Shown here in pieces: positions 24,645-45,600 of a stretch of DNA of 64,000 nt. The notes below the pieces were generated by a model that worked only from the letters and a program-made list of their open reading frames with translations, was not told the DNA's origin and made no database searches. Both the position numbers and the translations under genes were made by a program. Origin of the DNA: Channa striata (lineage: Eukaryota; Chordata; Actinopteri; Anabantiformes; Channidae); NCBI GenBank assembly GCA_033026295.1, contig CM065170.1:15944040-16008039 (forward strand), written 5' to 3'. Position 1 is the stretch's first letter. Each line of letters opens with the position of its first letter.

Positions 24645-26100
24645 TGAAGGAGAGAGGGGGAGAGAGAGAGAGGTGAGACTAAGGCAGATGCAGACAAAGA
24701 CTCTTTGTTAAAGGTCTTTTTTTTCTGAGTCATGACAACTCCCAGAGAGTTACTGACACCACAGTTGTATCCACTGTGTTGGAGACAATTTGGAACACAC
24801 TGTAATATCTTATGGGAGTTGACAGTGTGGCTGATTCTCCTTTACCGCAGAGGTGGTTAGCAGTTCACCATTCACATATCTGTAGGTGAATAATATGTTA
24901 TCATGATCACATAAGATGTGAAGAAAATGTTCACCTGAGCAAAGACACGATGTTCTGTATGTGTGACTATATTCTCAGCAATTTTGAGAATGAACTAAAG
25001 GGGGTGTTTTTTGTGACTTTATAATGGAATACTATTTTTTATATAAGTCCTATATGCAAGATTACACTTTTAACACCCACAAACTTTAACCAATGTGATC
25101 CTGAGTTAACTGTTAAGCAGTGGCACATCTACATATGTCTGAACAGAGAGTTTTGCTAAAAAACAGTGGCAGCCATGCACGAATAGTTTATTACCCTAAT
25201 GAATCAATTAGAATGGGAGGAAGGCATTGTCATTGTTGTGTGCATAATTATTGCTTAATCATAGGTATGACAGGGGAGGGTAGATGACAAACAGGCCAAT
25301 TAAACAGACTGTGAAATTCAGATGGCACGTTGGGGCTAGTCAAACATGTGAGAGCAAAGAATGCATTAGTTTAGAGTAATAATAATATTTTTTGGCTTTA
25401 GTTTTGAATGCTGTGCACCCAGGTCAATACTGTACATAGTAATGAGAATACTGGTCTTAAGTCAAATGGAAGTCAAAAGTTACATTTCTCTCTTTTATCT
25501 GAGTTAATGCAATTAACCATCATGCATCATTTATTATGGTTATGACACACAGTAAGTAAGTTTTTGTCTTGTTTACCATGATTAATAGGATGGCACATCA
25601 TGAGGCATTAGGCATAATGTGCAATAATGTGCAACTAATTATGACAGTGGCACGGCATGTCTTGTTGATTAAAATGTGTTCAATAAACTTCACTGGAAAA
25701 CCTTCAATAAAACAATATTCAGTGTGCTAGTCTGATGGTTTCAGACAGTGAAGTCTATACACCAACAACTTCACAAAGTAAACTAGAAATCACAGCACTA
25801 ACACATGAAGGTGTCATGCAATCATAATATACGATTTGAATAACGTCAGAATTTATTACTTCGTTTAGTGCAGCATAAAGGTGCTTATAAAATAATAAAT
25901 AAATGTCTCATTATTAATGTACTAGAATTACTATCGCTTTCAAATTATTAGAAATAATAATACTTTGTAAAATTTGTTATCACAAAAGTTTAAAAAATTA
26001 TGCATAAAATTACTTTATTTCCATTAACAAAGCAATTCCAGAAGTAATTTTAATAACTAAATGCTTGAACGGCAACTTTCTAGTCCGCTAGTTCAGCGAC
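22661..26100. other. Intergenic DNA between kcnk13 and psmc1
   Basis: No gene recognised. It holds a CA tract at 24461-24492 and a compound TG/GA microsatellite at 24609-24672. AT-rich blocks at 23990-24330 and 25180-25690 have dense homeodomain-type words such as CAATTAG, TAATTA and TTAAT; these may be regulatory (see findings). Confidence 0.5.
24609..24672. repeat. Compound microsatellite (TG)n(AG)n
   Basis: Eleven TG units pass directly into AG units and then an imperfect GA-rich tract. No gene is affected. Confidence 0.9.
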
Positions 26101-26180
26101 AGGTGTCAAATCATTTATTCCTTCGAGTTTTTGGTCCTAAAGAGTTGCCGTATCCTCTGACGTAATTCCAGTGCGACAAG
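26040..26180 (+). promoter_or_regulatory. psmc1: Likely psmc1 core promoter and short 5'UTR
   Basis: The start codon at 26181 is preceded by a stretch with more CpG than the DNA further upstream. A CRE/ATF-type word, TGACGTAA, lies at 26158-26165, only 16 bases before the ATG. No TATA box is evident. Transcription probably starts within the last 100 bases, giving a very short 5'UTR, but the sequence alone does not fix it. Confidence 0.4.
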
Positions 26181-34137
<7,957 letters not shown>

Positions 34138-34340
34138 CCTTTAAACTCTTGTGTCTCACTTACTTCATCCTCACCCTAACTCCATCTAATCGCTGTGTGA
34201 AAGAGAGGAGGCAGCGCCTGACTCGTCCACCTCCCTAGAGAGAGTTTTGATATATTTTGTGCATGTCATGTTTGGCTTATCCCAGTCTCCTGTTACCCTT
34301 ATGTGTTCAGATAATAAATCCGATAACAATGACAAACCTG
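34138..34340 (+). terminator. psmc1: psmc1 3'UTR and poly(A) signal
   Basis: The stop TAA (34135-34137) is followed by about 175 bases and then AATAAA at 34313-34318. A GT-rich stretch containing GTGTGTTAG follows within 40 bases. A short 3'UTR fits a housekeeping proteasome gene. Confidence 0.75.
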
Positions 34341-36329
34341 GTCAAAGTGTGTTAGTCATCAGTTTTATACTTTTTATACTTACAGGAACATTTTGGCTCA
34401 CAGCAAAATCTAAACTCTTGTTTGTACAGCACCAGCATCTGTTGATGTCTGCTCTTTATTAGATTCCTGTATATTGAGCTGTAATATCCTGAGATAATTA
34501 ATCACATGAATTATTCATTTAGTTCCGTCTGTGTTGTTGCCCTTGGTGTTGCAAACAGAATCAATTGTATCAATATGCAAAGTCATGTTTGTGTTCTTAT
34601 TATGTTTGTGTCCCCCCTCCCATGCATGATGTACATGTTATTGACAAAGGCCTGAAGGAATTCCCTGTGCTGTCATTTAAATCAGCAGCCTTCGTTAATT
34701 GTTACAATATCCAGTACGACTCACACTTGGTGACAGCACATATGTTGGGCTTACAAAAAAAATACCCTGACTAAGGCCTTTTACGTCGACATTACCTACA
34801 GAAGCTGTGAAAAATCAGTGCACGATGCTTTACACTATGCAATCGCAGTTATAGTGCATGTGATAAAGAAACATGAGTTTGCTGCCTTCTGTTCCAATCA
34901 GCCTTTGGGTTATTACAGCATGGTTAAGTAAACCCAGCTAAGCTGCCCTTGCTGCAGTCTGACACGTCGAGAACAGCAGCGTTGATTTAATTCCTCTTGA
35001 TGTGGAGCCATGTGTAACTCGGTGCTCAGCAGAAAGTGGCCCCATGCAGCAGGCATCCAGCCACTTTAAGGGGCCATCTCTGGGCTCGATCGAGCCGCTG
35101 TTGTACTGCAGCCCCGCTCCTCAGAAACACTCTCCTTATTAAATCAGTCACGCATATCAACTGCGGCTCATACATCGCAGCACATTCAGCAAATGGAAGA
35201 AGACGGGAAAAAAAAACATTTAAATCAAGCGTGGCATGTTGTGCCAGGAAAGGCTAGGAGGGTTACAAGAAGAAGGGGTGTGCGCTTTAATGAAGTGTTT
35301 GCCCTGTCAGCTCAAGGCAAACTCAGGGATCGGTATTTCTAAACCACCCCAGTGAGGACACAGATACTGGGGGGGGATAATACGCCAGGCATGGCCGTGC
35401 TGTTGGCATTCTCTGAAATGCCACATGCACATTATTGTTCAGTTGGGTCGTGTACAGTGTGCTCTACTTAATGTAGCTCAGTGTACACGCAAATCAAGCT
35501 TATTTTCCCATTTTTATCTATTCCCCACGCGTGAATGCAGAGAAGAAATCCTACAATCTTCTACTTCACAATAGGCTACCTGAATTATGACAGCCGTGTA
35601 GAGTTTATACTAATCATTATTAAAATACAATAATACTCTCACACTGTGTTAAATAAAAAGTAAATGTTATGAGAATATGAGAAAATGACTGTGACAGCAG
35701 CAAGAAAAAACATGCCAATCTGCTTTTGTTATAACCATGTCTGCTAAAAAGGACAAAGCTCTGAACAAATTTAGTAAAAAATCCTGATTAGTTTCAGTGG
35801 GTTACCAAATAAAACAGCTCAACTTGAGTTAGCCTTGTTTCACCTGATGGGAAGACTACAAACAGTCAGGAATGTGCTGCTGGGATCTGACCTAAAATTA
35901 TTATACAGTTGAATTAACATAAATAATTTCTCATGCCAAGCACTGCACTGATCATAGAATAAGAACAGGCACTAAGCTCAAGGTCAAGGCGCAGATGGTG
36001 GTGGGCAGCTGTTGAACTTTTAGCATCTGAGGCTGAAATAAATCTATTGTAATATCTATTATATTTTCATCATTATGCATATCTAAGGTGCTTACATATA
36101 CTTTTTCACAATGCAATTTGTAGTAGCTCCAACCAGATTATGCCTCAAAGGATGGATTTTTACTGTTTCATCTTCTTATTTGACTTTTTAGTTTACGATG
36201 ATGGATTTATTACGTATTTAACATTTCTGACACTGAACAAATGCTTCATAAACACACTATGAGCCTATTAATATACAATTTATTATTTCCAAAAGGTTTT
36301 TAAATTTAAGTCTGAAACTTTTTCAACCG

Positions 36330-37330
36330 CCTTCTGAATGGGCCATACTTTTTTAAACGTGCCCCAGTCAGGCCACCACGGTAAAACATTTCTAGATCTG
36401 CCCCTGCTCCTGATGCACACCATGCAAAGATACCTCAGAGACAGCTACACCAAATGACACAACGCTAACATTGCGTACAGGAACAATTGCACCACGATTG
36501 GGCAACAGGGCAAAAATCGTGTGAGACCTCTAGATCCAGACAGACAGGAAGGCCCTTGCTGAGCAACCACATGTTGTAGTAGTAGACAAGGAACAGAAAA
36601 AGGCAGTGGTGAAAGACAGTCACATGCGAAAGCAACATCAGGACAAAGGAGCATGAGAAGCCGGAGAAGTACTAATGTTTGAGGGAGGAACAGGAGAGGA
36701 TGTGAAACGTGAAGGCCAAAGTGGTCAGCAGCACTGCTGAGCTGGAGGAGCGGCTCCAACAGATACAAGGAACAAAAGATGACAGGCGTCTCAGTCCATT
36801 AGGGTGCGGTGCCGGGAACAGCTACGATACTGCAGAGAACCCTCAGACTCTTAGGCTTCTAGTAAAGGACCTGAGACTGAGGAAGACGGAGGAGAAGGTT
36901 TCCATGTAAAACCTGTAAAATCCTTAAATCTATGAGCCAAGCTCTTGTGACCTTTACTCCAATCTGGGCAAGGCCCAGGCCCAAGAGATCAAGGGGGCAA
37001 CTGGCCAAAGCCTCTAAAGTTACCCACTGGGATTTCTTCTTTAAAAAAACTTAGTCCACAAAGAAAAATGCAAAATGACACAAAAAGTGACTTGAAACTA
37101 TTAAAAATCAACACTAAATAACCAAAAGCAGATGCCCAAACACACAGGTAGTAGACATAAAATAACATAAATTATCAAAATGACTTAAAACATGCCCAAG
37201 AATGACCAAAAATGGGCACAAATAATTCAAAAACTAAATTACCACAAAAAAAAAGACCAAGAAACCAGCCTCCAAGAAAGGGTGCATGCCCCCCTGCCCC
37301 ATCTATGCCCAAGGGTCCTTAGTCTCATAA
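36330..37330. repeat. Probable interspersed repeat block, family unknown
   Basis: The stretch around 36340-36410 has the look of a fish repeat (GTGCCCCAGTCAGGCC, ATTTCTAGATCTGCCCCTG). Further on, 37060-37220 is a loose array of AAAATGACAC / AATGACCAAAA words. The intervening frames (36709-36909 and others) are short and resemble no known protein. The boundaries are guesses. Confidence 0.35.
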
Positions 37331-37571
37331 TCCATGAGTCATGTTGGGTCATGTTCAGTCCTTCAAAGAGAAGCTATTTCAATATCATCGCTGTAATGTA
37401 AGACTTAAATGGCAGTGTCTATGTGCGGGACCCTCCGTGGAAGACTTTCTCAAGTGTGTGTCATCTGTTTCCTGTGTTCCCGCCCGGCTGCTGTAAACAA
37501 CTCCTGGTGACTTCCGCACTTTGTCCACTGGGTGGTGCTTTTGTCAGGTACACTCATCAGACTGGAGGACA

Positions 37572-37574
<3 letters not shown>

Positions 37575-37612
<38 letters not shown>

Positions 37613-37729
37613 ACTGTTCAGACAACACTGCGATGCTATCAGCTTTGGCAAGTTGTTCGTCGTCATTCTTCTTGCAGTGGTTGTCTACTCGTTCAAGTGG
37701 AGGTTGAGTAAATAACACATCCAACTAGC

Positions 37730-37765
<36 letters not shown>
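37575..37765. repeat. Two (GT)n microsatellites
   Basis: (GT)n at 37575-37611 and again at 37735-37765, separated by about 120 bases of unique DNA. They account for the VCVCV open frames in this area. Confidence 0.95.
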
Positions 37766-37766
<1 letters not shown>

Positions 37767-38844
37767 CCTGCAGCCCACCCCAGCTGTGCACCGCCGAAAT
37801 AAATAAGCAACATTCCTGCCGCGCTTCATTGTTAATTTCACGTAGGCCTACCACACTTTGTAGTAGCCAATAGTAAGTCTGCGCACTTCCCGTATCGAGC
37901 CTATCAAACATTTACCCCGGCCCCACCAATAGAAACCTGCCGCATTTTCCACCCTTCTCGACTAAATAAATCTCAATAATTACAGCCACTAAAAAGAAGA
38001 GGAAATACGATGCTGAAAAGTGCGTTGGTTTTTTTTTAAGTTTCCTGTATTTATATTTATTATATTTCCATCAAGTGCCACTGCCTGGTGCAATGCAGGT
38101 CCCGTCTAGCCAATCGATGCCTCCGACACATGGAGACTAACATTGCAGGTCCGTGGCGGCCAATCAGAGACGCCTTCACACACCGGCACGGCAAATTCTC
38201 CAGCGTCAACTGGGCTGCTTCCTACACTAGCAGTATTCTTCCGCGGCTGCAAACTAGTCCTCTTCTAGGAGACTCTAACGCTCTTTCTGGAATAATAAGG
38301 AGTCAGCTGCACAGGTGGCAGCTTCATAATGCGCCACTGGGGATTTCATATTGTTATGTAGGCCTAAAGCACGTTAATCATTGTTGTGAGGTCTCATAAT
38401 TATACACATTTTTAAACTAAAGAGATATTTTGTAATTTGTCTACCTGTGAGATTCATTGAGTTCTGGAAAACTGGCAGATGATAAAATATTTTTTTAAAT
38501 TTTATCTTAATTAATTTAATTTTTTTGGATTTATAATAGAAAAAACATTCAAACGTAACATTGCATTACAACATCAGTTTTATTATATTAAGTTAATGAT
38601 TGAGCAATTATTCTGCCTTTGCACACAATAATAACTTTTGATTATAGACCGTATTTTTTCACAATAGAAATAATAACACATGATGATCATCCGGAGATAA
38701 TGGGACAATGATGATGATGATTAGGGTAGTGGTGACTCATTTTAGACATAACTCTTTTGTAAAAGTTAACTAGTGTCATTGCGCAAACCAAAAGACTTTA
38801 AGAACAATTTTATTGGAATTTTAACTAGTTACTTTATTGCTGAC

Positions 38845-38930
38845 TGCAAAGGTCGAAAGTTTGATCCCCAGCTTCTCAGGCCAACATGTCCTCAAACATT
38901 CCTCTGCACTCCAAGTCACTCTAGAGGAAA
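38845..38930 (+). repeat. Fragment of a tRNA-derived SINE
   Basis: GGTCGAAAGTTTGATCCCC resembles a degenerate B-box region. It is followed by AGCTTCTCAGGCCAACATGT, which matches the order of words after the tRNA head in common fish SINEs. No A-box is evident and the copy is short. Confidence 0.45.
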
Positions 38931-39379
38931 GCCTTTGCTAGATAAAGTATATTTTTATTGCTATTGTGTATAACTTGGCCTAAAACTTTCAAGACGCCTA
39001 CCAAGCAAACTCCATGACATATTATATTTTCTTACATGTGATGTTTGTCTGCAGCATTAATGCACACAGCATGGACATGTGAAGTAGTGGCCTCAAGAAG
39101 ATGATCATATAGAATTATCATCCATGTGAATAAAATATGCAGACACACTTCTCCAGGCTTTCCTTAAAGGACCTTATCCTTACATGACTTACACCAGGTT
39201 GACATTGCTTCCTGTGGTTTACTCAGCCAACACTGCTGATAACATTTCAGCTGCTGCATGTTTGATCCCCACGTATGTGCAATCCCATAATCCCGTCCTA
39301 ATGTACAGCTCGAAAAACATTATCCTGCAAAGTCTGATTTTGCAAGTACTGACTGAATGCCCACTGCGTCGCCAGTCAT

Positions 39380-39660
39380 GTGGCGTGATGTGACAGTGAG
39401 GATTGTGGCGGTGCACTGCAGGCGTTTGAACCCCGGTGATTGGCATGTCTCCTGCAGCGGGGCCTGCGCTGCTGCAACAGCCCCGAATTGAAATAAGGAA
39501 GTGAGTGATAAGTGCTAGTGCGGCGGAGGGATACATAGGCAACCCCCATTCTGGCCACAGCCAATATACACACTCCTAACCCGCCAGTGGAACTCCATCT
39601 AAGGCACGGCCACACTCCGAGTCTGCCTCCACAGACCAACAAGCACACAACCTATCCGAC
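39380..39660 (+). promoter_or_regulatory. calm1: calm1 promoter and 5'UTR region
   Basis: GC-richer sequence with CpG runs directly upstream of the start codon, continuing beyond it into intron 1 up to about 40400, as expected for a CpG-island housekeeping promoter. The last 60 bases read like a C/A-rich 5'UTR (CACAGACCAACAAGCACACA). No convincing TATA box was seen. Confidence 0.5.
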
Positions 39661-42600
39661 ATGGTACGTATTGTCATTCATTCTGTGTAGAAGCTGAAAA
39701 GCCTTTAAATTGTCCGATAGCCTCGTTACCGCTTTAGTGCAGTTTTAATGCTGTTCCGCGCCGGTATTTACTGTTCAGCCGTTGATTCTTCTAGCAGCTA
39801 TTTGCAAGTTATGCGTAACGTTGGAGGCGACGGAAAACGCCCGCAAACCGCATTTCACTGCTGTAGCTAGTGCAGGGGAGACGGCGAGACCACGGGAGAG
39901 ACTGGGGTTTGTTCTCGAAACTCACTCTGTGTCCGAAATGATTTTCACTTTCCAAAAACCGGGACCGTAATTCCCTATAACTGCGCAATTCATAACGTTA
40001 CGGCAATATGTGTTATTGGGCTCAGTCGGTTCATGTAGCTGGTTGGTGCATAGCGAATTCATACCCGATATGTGAATAACTAGCCGGATACTCCGGGTTA
40101 TTGCAGCACAATTCGACAGTCATAAGTGCATTAGGACACATCTGACAATCCGCCCGAGGAGCTGCCATGTCCTCTGGCACAGCTACCGTGTTCCAAGGCG
40201 TTTGCCGCCAGGACAGTTGCTTATTGTCTGTCTCTGTGGCCGGTTCGGAGCAGCGGATCTTCCTTCCTCAGCCGGGAAAAAACGAGCACGCCGCGTTCGA
40301 TCCCCGATGTCTGGGCTGCACCTTCTCACCGCCGCGTCCCTCCACCATGAGCGGCTGCACTGTTGCACCTCGCTCGGGTTCCGCAACGGAAACTGACCAT
40401 ATTCTGTAATTAGCAGTTTCTAGTGTCACTGAGTCGCCTGGGCTGTAAAGGCTTCGAAAAACAACAGCAGACGCAGTTCCGCCTTTGCTGCAGGCTCTGA
40501 GGGTTTATCTTGGGCTATGTTATCTATTTGTGCTATGTGGGCTGATTTGGTTGCCTCTTTGCAAATTTTTGATGTTATGCAAATGTGGTACCCGTGTGAG
40601 TTGTCCAAGAAGCTCTTTGTGGCACCGGGAACCACAAAAACATCAACAACTGGGGACTTTGACGACTTTTTCCAACCCACGAGAACCCTTAATGTACGAA
40701 AATATGATCAGCTGACGACTTCAGCGTTGCTAAACAGCTTGTAAAATTGTCAGAGAGTGGTGTATTCGTCTGTCGCAAGTTGGATTCTGTTGACCCAGGT
40801 TTCTATGAGCCTTAACTGACCATCATCATATATATAAACATGCACATTATCACATCGCTCACATGCACACTGACGTCTGCGGCCAGCTAATGAAACAGAG
40901 CGCCTCCATCAGCCCAGTGGAAATTATCTGGATGTCGAAAAGCGGCCTTCAAGCTAACCCATTGATTATCAAGCTGTACAGATCATTAATGGCCTGAGAG
41001 AGAGTAAAGAAGCTGTATACTTTGTACCCCCCCACCCCACCCCACCGTGATCAAATGTCCCATATATGGTACTGAGCTGCGATGCAGTTTCACGTTGCAT
41101 CATGGTGCAGTAATTGGAGTGTAAAGTGGAATTGTTATGGAGTTAGCCTGCGTATCGGCATCGTTGAAACGATGAATTCACAGGTTTAAGCCCACTCTAT
41201 GCATCAATACGCCCACTGAAGTGGAAAGAAGCTCCCCCATGGAGGTGAAAGTATCAAATAAGTAGTCGGACCATGCTAAGGCCCTATCCTATTCCTGTTT
41301 CGCGCTTGTTTGCTGATGCATGTTTAGTAACTTGAAGGACATCTGATCTGCTGCAGTGAATAATTTATTTGCTTGGCGGCAACACTACGTCCCATGTTCC
41401 AGTGTCTAGGAGTGATAAAGTGCTCTCGTGGTGCGGAGGAGTACCCGGCCGCCTACCACCACCTAGCCATATGGTAGACCAGCCTTGTTCGCAGGGTGTT
41501 GGGAAGCTCGTGTTGTTAATACCATCCTCTCTCCCTCCTCCCGTCCAGACACAGCCCTGGCCCCAAGGCCTCACTGTCTTTTGTCCAGCCTCAAAGAGAA
41601 TAGGTGTTCAGTGCTTCAGTAGAATGGGAGTGTGTGTGTCTCTCACACTGACTCTTTGTGTTTCTGCTTGTGTTGTTGTTAATGGAAGTGTGTGCACATG
41701 AGTGTTTGCCAGAGTGACACCTGGTTTTTTTAAATGTTAACATTTAGAATGTATAGCAGATCCTTCAGAAATTCTTGGCTACCTCACCGCACAGATCAGC
41801 TTTGATGCAAGTGATGCTAAAGAAGAAACATTGACATTTTCTTACATGATTTTGCATCTAGTGTTGAACCAAACCTCATTTGCACAGGGAAAGATACACG
41901 GCATGTTTATATGTGCGATATGGCCTCAAGTGAGCGCCAAACATATTCCTCTCTGTCCCAGTGAACTGCCTCCTGCCTTCCACAGTGCTGTTTGGAGCAC
42001 ATTGCTGGGGCTGGGTGCCCAGGCAACAGTGGGAGTGGTTGACCCACTCATGCCAGCGGACCACTGCCAGTAGATCACCCCTCCCATCCCCAAACACACA
42101 CATACTCACACTCCCAATCCCCTACAAGCTGTTGTTAAGACTGGAAGCCTGGCAGCAAACCGCCCCATCCATAAGACATTGTAGATGGTGAATCACAGGG
42201 AGTTTCCTCTAGACCATATGCCACATATAGAGAAAGAAAAGGACATGGAGGGAAAGGGTCTGGAGGAGAAGTTGGTATTGGCTGACGCCCAAGTGCCAGG
42301 AAAAGAGGAAAGAAAAAGAAGTAACGGAGGGGATGGGCCGGTAGTGGTTATGGTGGTGCAGCAGCACTGTGAGGCTCTAACAGTTTGGGCCTAAGCCAGG
42401 GGAGGATCCATAGCACTGAGTCACCAAACCCCACACCCAGTCCACTTAGAGAGACAGCGGGGGACAGAAAGAGACAGCATAGATACAACAAGAGCGACAC
42501 AGCATGACAATGTGGGTGACTAAGGAAAGCTAGAAACGGAGGCTCATCAACAGGGATATTAACACGAAGTGAGGGAACGTAAGAGATAAGACGGACAGAG

Positions 42601-45600
42601 GAAGATGGCGGCCGAAAATACAGAGATGAGAACGAAAATATCAGCAAAGCTGGGTTGTGTGTTAGAATTGGCAGAGCTGTTTTGTCTCTTGACATTTCCC
42701 GTTCTCGCAGATAGAAATGGAGACAGGAAGAGGGTGCACGGAGGGGAAAGAAAAAGTGAGCGCTGTTGTACACAGAGCAGGTTATTGAATCATGTCAGCT
42801 TATTGTTTGAGCACTGCTGAAGTTAAAACCCTTGCTGGCTGATCGATCCATCCTTTGGCAGTTCAAACCATGAGTGGAAGCCATTTGTTTTTGAGAAGTT
42901 AAAGGTCACTTTGGAGTGTGTCATGCAGTGAATTCTCTAAATCTTATCCAGTCTAATCTAAATCTAGTCGCTATGCCTCTAATATTATTATTAATATACT
43001 GACTTGATTTGAAAGTAAAATGCCCAAACATGGACTTGATGAGGCTGGGATTTAAGGACAACTGTGTTACTGCGGCTGTATCCAGCTAGATTGCTTTTAC
43101 AAACAAATAAACACACCGATGGGGTAGAGGAATTTGCTTTCAGGCAGAACTGGCTGCTCTGACTAATTCACAGGAAACATGGGAATGGAAAGTATTGGGG
43201 TTGAAAAACAATGCCATTAAGAGAGACTGTGTGCACGCGCACGCACACACTAGCACTGCTAGAACATGGATGATGTTCGTTATTGTCTAAGTATTTGTGC
43301 ACATCTGTGACTGCTCATGTTGGGCTATGCGTCATAGCCCAACATGAGTGGTCTGTTAACAATCACAATACATCCGACTTTTTAAAGCAGAAATGAGGGA
43401 GGGTACCTGTGGGTGTGAGTCACTATCAGCCATTAGAATCCTAACTATTGGAGAAAACAGGCTGGGAGGGTAAAAAATCAGTTCCAACCCTGTAGGTCTT
43501 TTTTTTTTTTTTCCTCCTGTTGGTAGGATCATGGAAAACATTCTCGTGGCAGTTTGTCTTCGAACAACTTTGCTTAAACATTTTCTCTTCATTCATTTGA
43601 TTACACTACAATCTTGTGGCTCAGCACGACCGCCATGGTGTAGCCTGCTTTTCCCAGCTGGGAGTCTAACTTCACATAGTCCCTTTTGTAGATCTTTCTT
43701 TGTTTTAGCTTTCTAGCAGACTACAACCTCAGTGCATACACCTTTTAAAATGCCTCAAAAACTCTTTGCTGTCTGTGTGTGCCAAGTCTAACAATGGATT
43801 GTCATCACCAGAATCAATTTTACCGCTGTCGCAGTTGGCATTAAATCATTAAGCTGACAAAATCAATTGGGCATGGTGTTGTTGTACTTAGAGAAGATCG
43901 ACTAGTCATGTACATTTTACTATACAAATGTTTTAAAAGGTCCCTTAACCAACACATCCATTCCTATTGGATTGGCCACTAGCTAATGTGGCTAGCAGTT
44001 AATTTGGGCTATTGTCACTGGTAAATCTTGGCAGCCCCAAGAGTGAATTCCAGCTACGGCCTATGGTAATGGCCTTGCGCTGACTCCAGCAAGCTCCCTC
44101 AAACACTGTGGCCACTGTTGTACTGTGTGGTGGTCAGTGGGTGGGGACCATGTGGAATGTAATGACGCAACAGTTTGGGATTCGGAATAATTGCCTTGTT
44201 GAGTAAGTTGTTTGTTTGTAACTCACTCCCTCCTGCTTTTTTCCCCAACCACAGGCTGACCAACTAACAGAGGAGCAGATTGCAGGTAGGAACTGAGAGA
44301 TTTTTTTCCCTCCTTTAGTAGCTCTCAAGACCATTCTTCATATATTTAGTGGTTTCTGGGGGACAGTTAGCTATTTTGGTTGTTTCCACTTCACAAATAG
44401 ATAACGTGAAACAACAAAGAAATTGGCATCCACCCTACCTTGGCAGATTATTAGCTGTTCAGAATGAACAGGAAGTAAGGGAGGGAAGTAATGAATCAGG
44501 GCGGAACGTCATAAAGTAATAAACAGTTTCCCGGGCAAGTTTAGGAGTTAAACTTATTCTGGCATCTTGCTATTCTTGATAAAATACATGATTGGGGCTG
44601 TTCGGTGTTATCCTAGTCAAACCCTATCTGTTGCTAATTAGTTTGAGCTAAGACCGATGCTCCACATTGCCAGCGGGTTCTCTGAATAGGGTTTTATGGC
44701 AAGTAGTCCAGAAGCCTGCTTGTTTAAAAAGAAAGGTCACTGTTGCCTTCTTTTTCATTCTTCTTCTTTCATATTATGAAATAAGATCTGTTTGGTTTCA
44801 GACCCCAGCACAGTTACAGCTTCAGTTTTGTTGTCGCCCATGATGGCCAATTTACACATGAGCTTGAACAGAGTTAGCACGGCCCCTCTAGTTATGTTGC
44901 AAAGAAGAATCAATTAACCTTTAAGACCTGACTCCATCATAACATAACCCATTTCTGTCCCTGCACAGCAGCGGTAATCTAAACTCTTACTCCCATCTGT
45001 ACCCCTGCAGAGTTCAAGGAGGCTTTCTCCTTATTTGACAAGGATGGTGACGGCACCATTACCACCAAAGAGCTTGGCACAGTCATGAGGTCGCTGGGCC
45101 AGAATCCCACAGAGGCTGAACTGCAGGACATGATCAATGAGGTGGACGCTGACGGTCAGTACACTGACACTTGATTCAGTCACAACATTAATAGCTTTGT
45201 GTTACTCATTGCTGATGTATTTGAACAGTTTTATTATCTGAAATAGTATTTGTTTATCCACATAAGTGGAGCATTAATACTAGTAGGTGTTTCACACTAA
45301 AAACTTAATCTAAATGATTAAATCTTGAAATAAAATACAGCAGTGTCGTCTAAATTACCATTCAAACGGGTGATTTCCTGAAATTCTCCAAAGTTTGCTG
45401 TAAGCTAGAGGAAAGGGTTTTAATATTTAGATTGCTGGGATCCTTTCTGGTTCACACCACCATTTTTAATCAACAAAATCATCACATCAAAAATTACACA
45501 AATTTCAAGATCCAAGACAAGCCATTAATTTCCGTGGAACCATTGTTCATCAACTTCTCATTGCACGACTTCAGTGAAAAAAACCTCTGTTACAAATGGA

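Larger units (their letters stand above)
34341..39379. other. Intergenic DNA between psmc1 and calm1; nrde2 not found
   Basis: In human, NRDE2 lies between PSMC1 and CALM1. I found no segment here, on either strand, with exon-like coding character. Instead there is repeat-like sequence at 36330-37330, two GT microsatellites at 37575-37611 and 37735-37765, and a SINE-like fragment near 38845-38930. From about 34970 to 35260 the sequence is somewhat GC-richer but shows no exon. Confidence 0.55.

Noticed and set aside
36709..36909. 66-codon frame resembling a coiled-coil fragment (ELEERLQQIQ)
   Set aside because: Short, isolated, in a repeat-like block, with no splice support and no family match.
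41138..41215. tRNA or tRNA-derived SINE near CAGGTTTAAGCCC
   Set aside because: The possible B-box departs from consensus at key positions, and no A-box or cloverleaf could be drawn.
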